A stretch of 64,000 nucleotides of DNA from Selenomonadales bacterium (lineage in GTDB: Bacteria; Bacillota; Negativicutes; Sporomusales; UBA7701), in assembly GCA_018434945.1 (NCBI GenBank), contig JAHDOI010000089.1, positions 1 through 64,000 of the forward strand. Direction: 5' to 3'. The position numbers and the translations under genes were made by a program. Under the pieces are notes generated by a model. That model was not told the origin of the DNA. It made no database searches and saw nothing but the letters and a program-made list of their open reading frames with translations. Below, piece by piece: positions 52,177 through 61,120 of the stretch; positions within the stretch are counted from its first letter, which is position 1, and each line of letters starts with the position of its first letter.

Positions 52177-52671
52177 TCAGATCGTCCCGAACCACACGAC
52201 CATATCCAGGGTTATGGCGGCAGATGCAGCGACGGCGGGATTCTGCCCGGCAGTAACCCTTACCGTTATTCTCTGGGGATGGGTGCCGTCACGGCTGAAG
52301 GTCGCCGCCCGGATGAGGCCGCCGCCGACGAGCTGCCTGCCGCCGGGGGTGACTATTACGAGGTTGCCGGCTTCCGCACCGGCGCCGAGGATGATGCTGT
52401 GGGCTTCGCCGTCCCGGATGTAGCTGATTTGCGCCGCGTCGGCGGTACCGGCCGCGGGCCCAGTGACGTCAGCCTGGTAGCGAAGTTCCTCGGCGATAGC
52501 GGACAGCGCCGCACGCGCCTCGCCAAAGGCGCGCTCGTCATTGGAACCGAACTGATAGGCTCGCAGCGAGGACGACAGTACGCCGAAAATCGCCGCGCCT
52601 ATAAGGGCCATCACTGCTACGCCGACGGTCAGTTCCACCAGGGTGAACCCACGTTCTCGCTTACTTTTCAT
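52177..52671 (-). CDS. Minor pilin, PilW/GspJ-like, minus-strand cassette
   Basis: A 164-residue prepilin with processing site RG^FTLVELTVGVAVMALIGAAIFGVL (Glu at +5). The remaining part has a short beta domain. It lies 2 bases after the PilV-like gene and 26 before the PilX-like gene. Paralogue at 54174. Confidence 0.82.
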   Translation of the reverse strand: MKSKRERGFTLVELTVGVAVMALIGAAIFGVLSSSLRAYQFGSNDERAFGEARAALSAIAEELRYQADVTGPAAGTADAAQISYIRDGEAHSIILGAGAEAGNLVIVTPGGRQLVGGGLIRAATFSRDGTHPQRITVRVTAGQNPAVAASAAITLDMVVWFGTI

Positions 52672-52673
52672 AA

Positions 52674-53102
52674 TTACGGTCGCTCCAGTTGGTAATAATA
52701 CCCTGTCAACTGCACCTGCCCCGCGCCGCCCCGCGGCTCCTGCCAGGTAACCGTAACCCGCACGGGGACAAGCCTCTCACCCAGCCCGCCGAGCGCGGCT
52801 ACGTTGATCTGCTGGACTTGAACCGTGAACTGCTGCGGATACCCACCCATCGTCATCTGCTGAGGGGCCGGGAGGACGATCGAATTTGGGAGCTGGCGGT
52901 CGAACCTTTTCAGACTTTCGAGCTGCGCCTGGGCGATATATACAGCCCGCAAATAATTGTTTGACGACGCGGACGAGGCGGTTGACTGGCTGTAGGCCAC
53001 CGCCAGGGCGGTGAGGGCGATGGCGACGATGACCATGCCGATAAGGGCATCGATGAATATCCATCCCCGCTGACAGCGCGGGCATCGCAGATATCGCAGC
53101 AT
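52674..53102 (-). CDS. Minor pilin, PilV-like with unusual cleavage site, minus-strand cassette
   Basis: A 142-residue prepilin. The leader carries CPRC and ends QRG^WIFIDALIGMVIVAIALTALAVAY: Trp at +1 and Asp instead of Glu at +5. ATG 53102 behind GAGGTGT is chosen over a start 30 bases upstream. First gene of the cassette. The same site type is found in the plus-strand paralogue. Confidence 0.78.
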   Translation of the reverse strand: MLRYLRCPRCQRGWIFIDALIGMVIVAIALTALAVAYSQSTASSASSNNYLRAVYIAQAQLESLKRFDRQLPNSIVLPAPQQMTMGGYPQQFTVQVQQINVAALGGLGERLVPVRVTVTWQEPRGGAGQVQLTGYYYQLERP

Positions 53103-53271
53103 ACACCTCGCCTCCCCGAATTCTTTCTGCACATTTCGACACGTTTTGTTGAAAGTCCTGTTAATAAATTACAAAAAAGTTAATACGGCCCGTTTAAGGC
53201 TTATTTTAACATTATATCGCTGTCCCGGGGCGCGGCCGTTTTCCATGCCTGAAGGAAGTCGCGGCGCCATC

Positions 53272-53307
53272 AAAAAATTGAAACCCCGGCTGCTTTCGCA
53301 ACCAGGG
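53272..53307 (-). terminator. Intrinsic terminator of the TusA-like gene
   Basis: CCCTGGTTGC/GCAGCCGGGG (10 bp, two G-U pairs) with loop GAAA on the minus strand, then TTTCAATTTTTTG. Its stem resembles that of the terminator at 50813-50846. Confidence 0.7.
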
Positions 53308-53322
53308 CTTTTTGCGTTGCCG

Positions 53323-53547
53323 TCATTTAATTATCTTGACCTGCCAGACACCCTTCTCGACCTCTTCGACGTCGAATCGGTGGCCGTTCTTGTCGGCCCA
53401 GGCCAGAATATTGCGGACCGAGCGGCTGAAGTCGGATTCGATAACAAGGCAGTCGCCGCTGACCATCGTTTCCAGCTTGGCCTGCGCCATGAGCAGGGGA
53501 TGCGGACAGGTTTCCCCCAGCATATCGAGATAGTGCATCGCCATCAT
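53323..53547 (-). CDS. TusA/YedF-like sulfur carrier protein
   Basis: A 74-residue protein with the CPxP motif as ETCPHPLL (Cys14), where the Cys carries persulfide sulfur. LVIESDFSRSVRNILAWA follows the family fold. TusA proteins pass sulfur to DsrEFH/DsrC or to thiouridine and Moco synthesis. It lies between the two pilin cassettes, so not in the dsr operon; a link to the Dsr system is possible but not shown. Confidence 0.87.
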   Translation of the reverse strand: MMAMHYLDMLGETCPHPLLMAQAKLETMVSGDCLVIESDFSRSVRNILAWADKNGHRFDVEEVEKGVWQVKIIK

Positions 53548-53766
53548 ATCCCCTCCCTGAACAGGTTATATTCGCCGTCCGCGCCAAAATCCCTGTCGAC
53601 GGTACGAATACTTTGCCCAGGAGAACTTTTCCGCCCCCCAACCCGCATTTTTCACGACAAAAAGCGCCGTAATTCGCGAGCGTCACAAGGAATCGCCCCC
53701 CGTGGCAACGAAATTGACCAATTGAACTTACGATTATATCATTATCAGGCAAGGGGGAGAGCCGGG

Positions 53767-54177
53767 ATGAGCAAAAACGAACGGGGCTGGGTACTCATCG
53801 ACGCTCTCATCGGTGTGGTCATTGTCGCCATCGCCCTCACCGCCCTGGCCATGGCTTACCGCCAGGCCACCGTCGTGACCGTGTCGGCCAACAACCAGGC
53901 GACGGCGGTCTTGGTGGCCCAGCAAATTGCGGAAACGATCAAGCAGAAGGATGCCGCCACCTATTCCGGCTTCCTTGCCGGCCTGCCGGCCACGGTAACC
54001 GTCCCCCCCAACCCGACCGTCTTCAGCATAGCGGCCGTGGAACAACCGCCAGACGCGGATATTCACGCAAGCATGCGGGATTACTTGCGCCCTGTCAAGG
54101 TGACGGTCACTTGGACCGAAGCAGGGGGCACCTATTCGGTCGGTGTTATCAGTTACTATTACTTTAAGGAACTGTGA
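53767..54177 (+). CDS. Minor pilin, PilV-like with unusual cleavage site, plus-strand cassette
   Basis: A 136-residue prepilin with ERG^WVLIDALIGVVIVAIALTALAMAY. Trp at +1 and Asp at +5 match the paralogue at 52674. ATG 53767 follows AAGGGGGAGAGC; an open frame extending to 53146 is not coding. Head of the plus-strand cassette. Confidence 0.82.
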   Translation: MSKNERGWVLIDALIGVVIVAIALTALAMAYRQATVVTVSANNQATAVLVAQQIAETIKQKDAATYSGFLAGLPATVTVPPNPTVFSIAAVEQPPDADIHASMRDYLRPVKVTVTWTEAGGTYSVGVISYYYFKEL

Positions 54178-54677
54178 AGCTCATGGCTGTGAAGAACGAA
54201 CAGGGCTTTACCATCGTTGAACTCGTTATCGGCATCGCGATCATGGGCCTGATTATGGCTGCGGTATTCGGCGTGCTGTCGTCCTCGGTCACCACCAGGA
54301 ATTACGGCATGAACCAAGAGGCAAGCTTCACCCAGGCGCGTACCGTGATGAGCGCGGTCGCCGACGAGCTGCGCCACGCCACGATATCGTCGCCAGCGGT
54401 CGGCGCCTCGGCGAACGCTATACAGTACACCTACCACAACATCGCCGCCAATACCGACGAAAACCGCTCCATCAGCCTCAGCGGCGGCTACGTCACTATC
54501 GTCAGAGCCTCCGGCAGCCAGCAGCTCGGCGGCGGCCTCATCCAGACCATCACCTTCAACCGCGAATCGGCGTCGCTGGTCACGCTGACGGTAACGGCCG
54601 CCTCCCAGGCGGGCAACGCGGGCGCGTCGCTCAATCTCGAATCGAAGATACGCTACGGGCCGATCAATAGGTACTAG
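54174..54677 (+). CDS. Minor pilin, PilW/GspJ-like, plus-strand cassette
   Basis: A 167-residue prepilin: NEQG^FTIVELVIGIAIMGLIMAAVFGVL, with Glu at +5. The start is GTG 54174 overlapping the previous stop or ATG 54183. Paralogue of the gene at 52177, sharing VFGVLSSS and the DELRH-type block. Confidence 0.82.
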   Translation: MKLMAVKNEQGFTIVELVIGIAIMGLIMAAVFGVLSSSVTTRNYGMNQEASFTQARTVMSAVADELRHATISSPAVGASANAIQYTYHNIAANTDENRSISLSGGYVTIVRASGSQQLGGGLIQTITFNRESASLVTLTVTAASQAGNAGASLNLESKIRYGPINRY

Positions 54678-54699
54678 GCCCGGCGAAAGGAGAACCGCC

Positions 54700-55914
54700 A
54701 TGACGAACCGCGGAACCGACAGGCAGCAAGGCTCGGCCACCCTTCTGGCCGTTATGGCGATGATTTTCCTCACCATCGTCATCGCCGGTCTCTTGCCGAT
54801 GGTCACCCAGGAGCTACGCGCCGCATCCACCGACCGCGACGTCCTCGAAACCCGCTACGTGGCCGAGGCGGGGGTGAAGCGCGCGCTGGTACACCTGCAG
54901 CGGGACGCCGACCAGTGGGGCTGGATAGAACAGACCGGCGCCGCCAACTGGCGGCCGTTCGCCAGCGACGGCACCGGCGCCAAAGCCTACACGGTGCGGC
55001 TCGTTCCTAACATCGAACCCACAAAAAAACCAAAAAAGAAAACAACCTATCAGATATATTCCACCGGCAAGGTTGATACGATCACCTACACGGCATATGA
55101 CACCTTCACCACGCCGCAGGGCAGCAACGACTGGGGCGGAGGGGACGACAACCCCAACCCGCCCAATCCGCCGCCGCCGCTCGCCAACGACATCCTCGAC
55201 ACGATGCAGACCTCGGGCTATGTATCCTACAACATCGGCAGCAACCTCACCATCAACAGCAACGTTACAATCACCGGCGGTACCCTCGGCACCAGCGCGT
55301 CCAATATCACCAATCAAAGCGGCGCCCCCATTCAGACGGGCATCAACCTCACCGTCCCCCCCATCCCGATATCGCTTGCGCCGGCGACCTATTCTGGCGC
55401 CACGCCGCTGAGCGGCGCGCCGCCGTCCGGCACCAACGCCCTGTCCGGCACCTACTATGTCAGCGGCGGCTTCAACACCAACTCCCACACCATCTTGTCG
55501 GCCACCGGCGGCACGAGCGGCGACGTCACCATCTTCGCCAACGGTCAAATCAACATCAACGACGACGTCGTCACCAACGCCAGCACAAACCTCACTCTCG
55601 CCAGCAGCAGCAGCATCAACATCAACTCCAACGTCGACCTTGTCGGCAACATCCAGCTCTACGCCAAGGAAGACCTGATCATAAACTCCAATTCCGATCT
55701 GTCCGGCGCCGACCTGCATCTGACCGGCTACGGGCTGTTCATGGCCGGCCGCGACATATATATAAACTCGAACGTCAACCTGAACAAGGCGGTGCTGATC
55801 GCCGGCCGCGACCTGTACATCAACGCCAACTCGACGGTCGTCGGCCAAATCATCGCCGGCCGCAATATCACCCTCAACAGCAACTGTACGATCATCATGG
55901 CCGACGTGCTGTAA
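54700..55914 (+). CDS. PilX-like protein with Asn-rich repeat region, plus-strand cassette
   Basis: A 404-residue protein. Residues 11-34 are a hydrophobic N-terminal segment (GSATLLAVMAMIFLTIVIAG), then DRDVLETRYVAEAGVKRALV as in PilX. A Pro-rich hinge (NPNPPNPPPP, near 150) leads to a region with repeated hydrophobic-Asn-Ser-Asn strands (ININSNV, LIINSNS, IYINSNV, YINANS, ITLNSN), which looks like a beta-solenoid. It may be a surface-displayed pilus tip or filament-associated protein. Confidence 0.75.
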   Translation: MTNRGTDRQQGSATLLAVMAMIFLTIVIAGLLPMVTQELRAASTDRDVLETRYVAEAGVKRALVHLQRDADQWGWIEQTGAANWRPFASDGTGAKAYTVRLVPNIEPTKKPKKKTTYQIYSTGKVDTITYTAYDTFTTPQGSNDWGGGDDNPNPPNPPPPLANDILDTMQTSGYVSYNIGSNLTINSNVTITGGTLGTSASNITNQSGAPIQTGINLTVPPIPISLAPATYSGATPLSGAPPSGTNALSGTYYVSGGFNTNSHTILSATGGTSGDVTIFANGQININDDVVTNASTNLTLASSSSININSNVDLVGNIQLYAKEDLIINSNSDLSGADLHLTGYGLFMAGRDIYINSNVNLNKAVLIAGRDLYINANSTVVGQIIAGRNITLNSNCTIIMADVL

Positions 55915-55927
55915 CCACAAACCCAGA

Positions 55928-55963
55928 TAAAAACAGCCTGTATCCAAATACAGGCTGTTTTTC
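55928..55963. terminator. Bidirectional intrinsic terminator
   Basis: AAAAACAGCCTGTAT and ATACAGGCTGTTTTT form a 15-bp stem around 5 bases (CCAAA), with T runs on both strands. It ends the plus-strand pilin cassette and the minus-strand HD hydrolase gene. Confidence 0.9.
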
Positions 55964-55979
55964 ATTTACAGCTTATTAT

Positions 55980-56540
55980 CTACCCCACCAGCGGCAGATC
56001 GCTCTTGCCGTTGGCGGCGGCGAGGGCCTTGGTGACGAAGGCGACGTGCTCGGCGAAGTCGACGCCCATGGCGGCCGCCCCGTCGGTGATCGTCTCGCGG
56101 TTGACGGCGCGGGCGAAAGCTTTGTCCTTCATCTTTTTGAGGACCGACTTGACCTCGACGTTGTCGAGGCTCTTGTCGGGCCTGACGAGAGCGCAGGCGA
56201 TGATGAAACCAGTCAGCTCGTCGAGGGCCAGCAGCGTCTTCTGCAGCAGCGTCCTCTCCCCCGCCCACTCACGGCCGTGGGACTCGACGTCGGTGATGAA
56301 CGCATCGTCGAAACCGTGGGCGGACAGGAGCTCGCGGGCGTGGTGGGGGTGCTCGTCGGGGAACTTGTCGAAGTCGATATCGTGGAGCAGGCCGACCGCG
56401 CCCCAGTAGTCGGCGTCCTGGCCGAATTTGTCGGCGTACGCCCGCATGGCGATCTCGGTCGCCAGGCAGTGCTTGAGGAGTACCTCGCTCTTGACGTGCT
56501 GGCGGAGGATCTGCATTAGTTCGCTGTGGTTGGTTGTCAT
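55980..56540 (-). CDS. HD-superfamily hydrolase (HDIG-type)
   Basis: A 186-residue HD-domain protein. LLHDIDFDKFPDEHPHHARELL near residue 50-72 has the metal-binding HD pair and the following His residues. There is no GYP motif, so it is a separate HDIG phosphohydrolase. ATG 56540 follows GGAGGCTTTCCG, with a longer start rejected. Substrate unknown (nucleotides are typical). Confidence 0.85.
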   Translation of the reverse strand: MTTNHSELMQILRQHVKSEVLLKHCLATEIAMRAYADKFGQDADYWGAVGLLHDIDFDKFPDEHPHHARELLSAHGFDDAFITDVESHGREWAGERTLLQKTLLALDELTGFIIACALVRPDKSLDNVEVKSVLKKMKDKAFARAVNRETITDGAAAMGVDFAEHVAFVTKALAAANGKSDLPLVG

Positions 56541-56674
56541 CGGAAAGCCTCCTTGTTTACAGATGAACATCTTTTATCCATTATAGCAAAAAACGGGCCG
56601 CCTCTGAAGGGCGGGAGTTTTAGAGGCGTCCCGTCGCTCATAAACTTGTAGGGATGGATTTTGTGGAGGTATTT

Positions 56675-57610
56675 ATGTTCTTTTTCATTACCCTCGCAGG
56701 CGGCCTGGGCTTGCTGGTCGGCGGCCTGCTGGTGATGAGGTCCGGTCTGCGGCGCGCCTTCTCCCCCGCCCTCACCGGCCTGCTAAGCCGGCTGACGGTG
56801 ACGCCGTGGCGCGGCCTGCTGGCGGGGGCCGCCGGCGCGGCCCTGATGCAGAGCAGCACCGCCCTCACCCTCGCGACCGTGGGGCTGGTGAGCGCCGAAT
56901 GTCTTACATTCCGCCAGGGGCTCGGCCTGGTGCTGGGGGCCAATATCGGCACCTGCTCGACCGTCGGCCTGCTGGCGCTGGAACCGCCCCGCGAGGCGCT
57001 GTTGCCGCTGCTGGCCGTGTCGCTGCTGGCGGCCGCCCTGTCCCGGAGGCTGCGTCCTGCGGCAATGGCCGTCGGCGGCCTTGCGGCGATGCTTACCGGC
57101 GTTCAGCTGCTGTCGGGAGCTCTCGCCGGCCTGGGGGAGGCGGCTACCGTCGCCCGTTGGCTGGCGGCCGCCGGGCAGAACCCGCTCGCCGGCATCGCCG
57201 GCGGCATCCTGCTGACTTTCCTGTTCCAGTCGAGCAGCGCCGCCACTGCCCTGCTGATGGCGCTGGCCGACGAGGGGACGATCGGCCTGACGGCCGCCGC
57301 TTACGGCGTATACGGCAACAACATCGGCTCGTGCCTGTCGGCGCTGGTCGTGGGTGCGGCCGCGCCGCTGGCGGCCAAACGGGTGGCCATGGCCCATATC
57401 GTGCTCAACCTGTTGGGGGTGATGGTGTTCCTGCCGTTCACCGCGCTGCTCGTGCAGGCCGCCGCCATGCTGGCGGACGACTTCGCCGCCCGCGTGGCGG
57501 TAATGCATACCCTGTTCAATATTGTTTCCTCGCTGGTCGTCCTCCCCTTTGCGGGTGCTTTCGCGTCACTGGTCGCCCTGCTTGTCCCCGGCCGGGACGG
57601 CGGCGCCTGA
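56675..57610 (+). CDS. Na+/Pi cotransporter-family (NptA-like) membrane protein
   Basis: A 311-residue polytopic protein with two inverted QSS repeats: MQSSTALTLATVGL and FQSSSAATALLMAL, the NPT/SLC34 sodium-phosphate core. ATG 56675 lies after GGAGGTATTT; an earlier ATG has no ribosome site. No PhoU domain at the C-terminus. Its last 45 bases overlap the convergent znuB-like gene. Phosphate import or export is likely. Confidence 0.8.
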   Translation: MFFFITLAGGLGLLVGGLLVMRSGLRRAFSPALTGLLSRLTVTPWRGLLAGAAGAALMQSSTALTLATVGLVSAECLTFRQGLGLVLGANIGTCSTVGLLALEPPREALLPLLAVSLLAAALSRRLRPAAMAVGGLAAMLTGVQLLSGALAGLGEAATVARWLAAAGQNPLAGIAGGILLTFLFQSSSAATALLMALADEGTIGLTAAAYGVYGNNIGSCLSALVVGAAAPLAAKRVAMAHIVLNLLGVMVFLPFTALLVQAAAMLADDFAARVAVMHTLFNIVSSLVVLPFAGAFASLVALLVPGRDGGA

Positions 57611-58432
57611 GCAGCTCCGGGCCGCACCGGTCATGCGCCCGCGGCCAGCGGCCAGCAATACGGCTAGGTAAACGGCGACCGCTGTCATGACGATGGTGCC
57701 GCCGGGGGCGATGTCGAGGTAAAAAGATAAGGTAAGACCGCCGGCCACGGCAAGGACGGAAAAAGCCACCGCCAGGGCCATGGTCGCCAGGAACCCGCGT
57801 CGCAGGAGATGGGCGGCCGCCACCGGCACGACCATGAGGGCGCTGACGAGCAGGATGCCAACTACCCGCATGCCGACGACGACGACGAGCGCGGTGAGGA
57901 CGCTGATGAGAATGCTGACAAACGCGGTGTTGATGCCAGCGACATGGGCGATCTCTTCGTCGAAGGACACGAGGACAAGCCGTTTGAAAAGCGCCACGAC
58001 AGTTGCGGCCACCACCAGGCCGCAGACAGCGATGAGGCCGAGGTCCTGGACGGTGACGGTAAGGATGCTGCCGAACAGCACGCCGAGAAGGTTGGTTCCG
58101 GGGGTGCGGGCCATGCTGCTGAAAATGACCGCCAGTGCGATGCCGGTATAGAACATGATGGCGAGAGCGGTGTCGGCGTGGTGGGCGTGGCGGCGGCGGA
58201 TGAATTCGATGGCGCCGGCGCCAAGCATGGTAACGACCGCCGCGGCGGCGGTGGGATAGACACCGAGAAGGTAGCCGCCCATCACGCCGGCGAAGGCGAT
58301 GTGGCCGAGGCCGTCGCCGATGAGCGCCTGACGGCGGACGACCACGAACATGCCGATGAGCGGGCAGACGACCGCTGTCACCAGACCGGCGGCCATGGCC
58401 CGCTGCATGAAATCGTAGCTTAAAAAGTCCAT
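57566..58432 (-). CDS. znuB: ABC-3 type metal permease (ZnuB-like)
   Basis: A 288-residue membrane permease with 8 or 9 spans, typical of zinc/manganese importers (family ABC-3). GDGLGHIAFAGVMGGYLLGVYP near residue 37-58 is characteristic. It lies 16 bases after the ATPase gene. No solute-binding lipoprotein gene is adjacent, so ZnuA must be elsewhere. The 3' end overlaps the Na/Pi gene. Confidence 0.87.
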   Translation of the reverse strand: MDFLSYDFMQRAMAAGLVTAVVCPLIGMFVVVRRQALIGDGLGHIAFAGVMGGYLLGVYPTAAAAVVTMLGAGAIEFIRRRHAHHADTALAIMFYTGIALAVIFSSMARTPGTNLLGVLFGSILTVTVQDLGLIAVCGLVVAATVVALFKRLVLVSFDEEIAHVAGINTAFVSILISVLTALVVVVGMRVVGILLVSALMVVPVAAAHLLRRGFLATMALAVAFSVLAVAGGLTLSFYLDIAPGGTIVMTAVAVYLAVLLAAGRGRMTGAARSCSGAAVPAGDKQGDQ

Positions 58433-58448
58433 GAGGTTCCCTGTCCTC

Positions 58449-59171
58449 TCAACCCGAATAATACAGCAGGTGCGGTTCGCGGGCGTGGACGCGGCGGAAT
58501 TCGGCGCAGTCGCCCAGGAAGCAAAGTCCTTTGTTTATGCACGCCACCCTGCTGGCCCAGCGCGTTACCTTGTCGATATCGTGGGAAACGGTTACGACGG
58601 TGATGCCGAGGCTCTTGTTGAGATCGCCGAGAAGGCCGTATATCTTTGTGCTTGTGTCGAAATCGACGCCGCTGGTCGGCTCGTCCAGCAGCAGCAGCCG
58701 GGGGTTGCCGGCCAGCGCCCTTGCCACCATGACGCGCTGCTGCTGGCCGCCGGAAAGTTCGTCCACGCGCCGGTCCCGATACTCTTCCAGGTCCACCATC
58801 GCCAGCATATGGGCGACGATATGGCGGGCCGCGTCGCGGGAAATGTTCTTTTTGCGGCCTGATACCAGGCCGAGGGCGACGATCTCGGCGACTGTAGCCG
58901 GGAAATCGGCGATATTGCGGGCGAAGTTCTGGGGTATGTAGCCGATGTCGCCGGCGGCCCGGGCCTCGTCGGCCGTCCGGCCGGCGACCGTCACCTGCCC
59001 GCAGTCGGGCCTGAGCAGTCCGGCCACCAACTTGAGCATCGTGCTTTTGCCCGCGCCGTTCGGCCCGACGACGGCGATGAACTCGCCGGAGTCGACCGCC
59101 ATGGAAAGGCCACGGAGCACGGTGTTGTCCCCGTATGAATATGTCACATCCGTGAGCTTGATATCGTACAT
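58449..59171 (-). CDS. znuC: ABC metal transporter ATPase (ZnuC-like)
   Basis: A 240-residue ABC ATPase: Walker A GPNGAGKST near 37, signature LSGGQQQR near 135, Walker B LLLLDEPTSGVD near 155, and a switch His. It drives the ZnuB-like permease. ATG follows GAGGGGATACCGTA. Confidence 0.88.
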   Translation of the reverse strand: MYDIKLTDVTYSYGDNTVLRGLSMAVDSGEFIAVVGPNGAGKSTMLKLVAGLLRPDCGQVTVAGRTADEARAAGDIGYIPQNFARNIADFPATVAEIVALGLVSGRKKNISRDAARHIVAHMLAMVDLEEYRDRRVDELSGGQQQRVMVARALAGNPRLLLLDEPTSGVDFDTSTKIYGLLGDLNKSLGITVVTVSHDIDKVTRWASRVACINKGLCFLGDCAEFRRVHAREPHLLYYSG

Positions 59172-59219
59172 TACGGTATCCCCTCGAAGCCTATGGCCGC
59201 GTAAACATTATGCCCAAAT

Positions 59220-60941
59220 TCAACCTCTGATTCCCAGTTCGCCCCTGTCGACCGCACGGGCGTAAACGCCGCCCCTGGTCAAAAGCTCGGCATGGGTGCC
59301 GCTCTCGACGATCTGGCCGCCTGACAGGTAGATGACCTTGTCTGATGCCAGCAAGGTGGAAAGATGGTGGGTGATGATGAAGGTGGTGCGCCCCCGGCTG
59401 ACGTTGCGGATGGCTGCCATCACCTGTTGCTCGGCGTGGCTGTCGAGGGCGGCGGTCGGTTCGTCGAGCAGCAGGATCGCCGGTTCGAGGATGATGGCCC
59501 GCGCCAGGGCGATTCGCTGACGCTGCCCGCCGGACAGGTTGGCTCCCAACTCCCCCACCGGTGTATCGTAGCCGCGGGGCAGCTCCATGATGAAATCGTG
59601 GGCGTTGGCGAGCCGGGCGGCGTGCTCCACCTGGCTGTAAGTCGCCATCGGCCGGCCGTAGCGGATATTCTCGAGGATGCTGGCGTTGAACAGGACGGGA
59701 TCCTGCTGGATGAAGCCGATCTGGTGGCGCAGAGCGCCTATTTTCAGGCTCCGTATATCAAGGCCGTCAAGATAGATGGCGCCGGCGGCGGGGTCGTAAA
59801 AGCGCAGCAACAGATTGGCGAACGAAGATTTTCCCGCCCCGCTGGGGCCGACGACGGCGATTACGTCGCCGGGCTCGGCGGTGAGGCTGATGCTTTTGAG
59901 CACGTCGCCGCCGGCAGGGTAACGGAAGGATACGTCCCGGAACTCCACCCGGCCGGTGGCCTTTTCCAGGTCGAGGTGGCCGTCGACGACGGTGTGGGGC
60001 TGGCGGTCGAGGTCGCGGATGCGCTCCCAGGCCACCATCCCCATCTTCATGCTGGAGAAAGCTTGGGTTATCTTCCGCACGGGAGCCGGAACGTTGATGA
60101 TGTAGACAAGAAAAGCGAACATGCCGCCGATGGTCAGGTCGCCGTTGATGACCTCCCGGCCTCCGAACCAGATGATCACCGTGAGGCCGATGGCGGCGAG
60201 GAACTCGACCAGGGGGATGAGCAGCGCGTTGAGGCGCTGAACGTGGAAGTATTCCTCCGCTGCTTCGTGGATCTGGTGACGGAACTTCCCGTACTCGTAA
60301 TCCTCGCGCACATAGCTCTGCACCATCATCACCGACAGGATCGCCTGGTGCAGCAGGCTGGTCATCCTCGCCATCGTGTGCTCCAGCAGGCCCCCGAGAT
60401 CGGCGAGCTTGCGGTTGAAGTGACTTATCGCCACAACGATGAACGGCAGGGTGACAAAGGTCACGATAGCCAGCTGCCAGTCGAAATAAACCATGATAAC
60501 CAGGATGGCCAGCAGGTTGAGCGATTCCACGACCAGATCGGGGACGCCCACGGTGACGGCCTGCTGGATGAGCAGCAGATCGTTGGTGAAATATGAGACG
60601 ATGTTGCCTGTGGAGGTGTTGACAAAGTAGCTGTAGTCGAGAGAGTGCAGGCGTGAAAACATGGCCGCGCGCATGCGGGCGATCATAGTGCTGCCCGCTT
60701 TGGCCATGTTATAGCCGTAGAAAAAGTAAAATACCGCCCTGAGCAAATAGAGGACGACGATGCTGCCGACGATGATGTCGAGATATTTGAAATCGCCGCT
60801 TTCTAGAGCGACGTCGATGAGGTATTTAATAATTAAAGGGGCCGCGAGCCCGGCCGCAGAAGCGACGACGAAGCAAGCCACGGCAACGGTTGTCAGCAGC
60901 CAAAACGGCACAACGAATTTTTCCCAGTAAAAGCGGAACAT
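59220..60941 (-). CDS. ABC exporter, permease-ATPase fusion (MsbA/MdlB type)
   Basis: A 573-residue half transporter: six spans in residues 1-300, then an ATPase with Walker A GPSGAGKSS near 360, signature LSGGQRQR near 464, and Walker B LLLDEPTAALDSH near 485. It forms a homodimer or heterodimer; no partner gene adjoins. Lipid (MsbA) or drug export is possible. Confidence 0.88.
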   Translation of the reverse strand: MFRFYWEKFVVPFWLLTTVAVACFVVASAAGLAAPLIIKYLIDVALESGDFKYLDIIVGSIVVLYLLRAVFYFFYGYNMAKAGSTMIARMRAAMFSRLHSLDYSYFVNTSTGNIVSYFTNDLLLIQQAVTVGVPDLVVESLNLLAILVIMVYFDWQLAIVTFVTLPFIVVAISHFNRKLADLGGLLEHTMARMTSLLHQAILSVMMVQSYVREDYEYGKFRHQIHEAAEEYFHVQRLNALLIPLVEFLAAIGLTVIIWFGGREVINGDLTIGGMFAFLVYIINVPAPVRKITQAFSSMKMGMVAWERIRDLDRQPHTVVDGHLDLEKATGRVEFRDVSFRYPAGGDVLKSISLTAEPGDVIAVVGPSGAGKSSFANLLLRFYDPAAGAIYLDGLDIRSLKIGALRHQIGFIQQDPVLFNASILENIRYGRPMATYSQVEHAARLANAHDFIMELPRGYDTPVGELGANLSGGQRQRIALARAIILEPAILLLDEPTAALDSHAEQQVMAAIRNVSRGRTTFIITHHLSTLLASDKVIYLSGGQIVESGTHAELLTRGGVYARAVDRGELGIRG

Positions 60942-61082
60942 AACTCCTCCGACTCAGCCGGCGTCCGGTCCGCGGAGACACTCTCCCGAAGCCCGCCGCC
61001 GGCACCATGCCCACTATTATTCCACAAGCAGGGCAGGCCCACAATTCATTAATACCATCCATACAGGCAAAATCCCTGCGCG

Positions 61083-61115
61083 AAAACTAAAATTGGGAGG
61101 CGGATGCCTCCCAAC
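61083..61115 (-). terminator. Intrinsic terminator of the NlpC/P60 gene
   Basis: TTGGGAGGC and GCCTCCCAA form a 9-bp stem with a 4-base loop, followed on the minus strand by TTTTAGTTTT. It is 6 bases past the gene's stop. Confidence 0.85.
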
Positions 61116-61120
61116 AACGA

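Noticed and set aside
53146-53766. N-terminal extension of the plus-strand PilV-like protein
   Set aside because: The frame crosses the TusA-like gene in antisense, and ATG 53767 with a strong ribosome site starts a complete prepilin.
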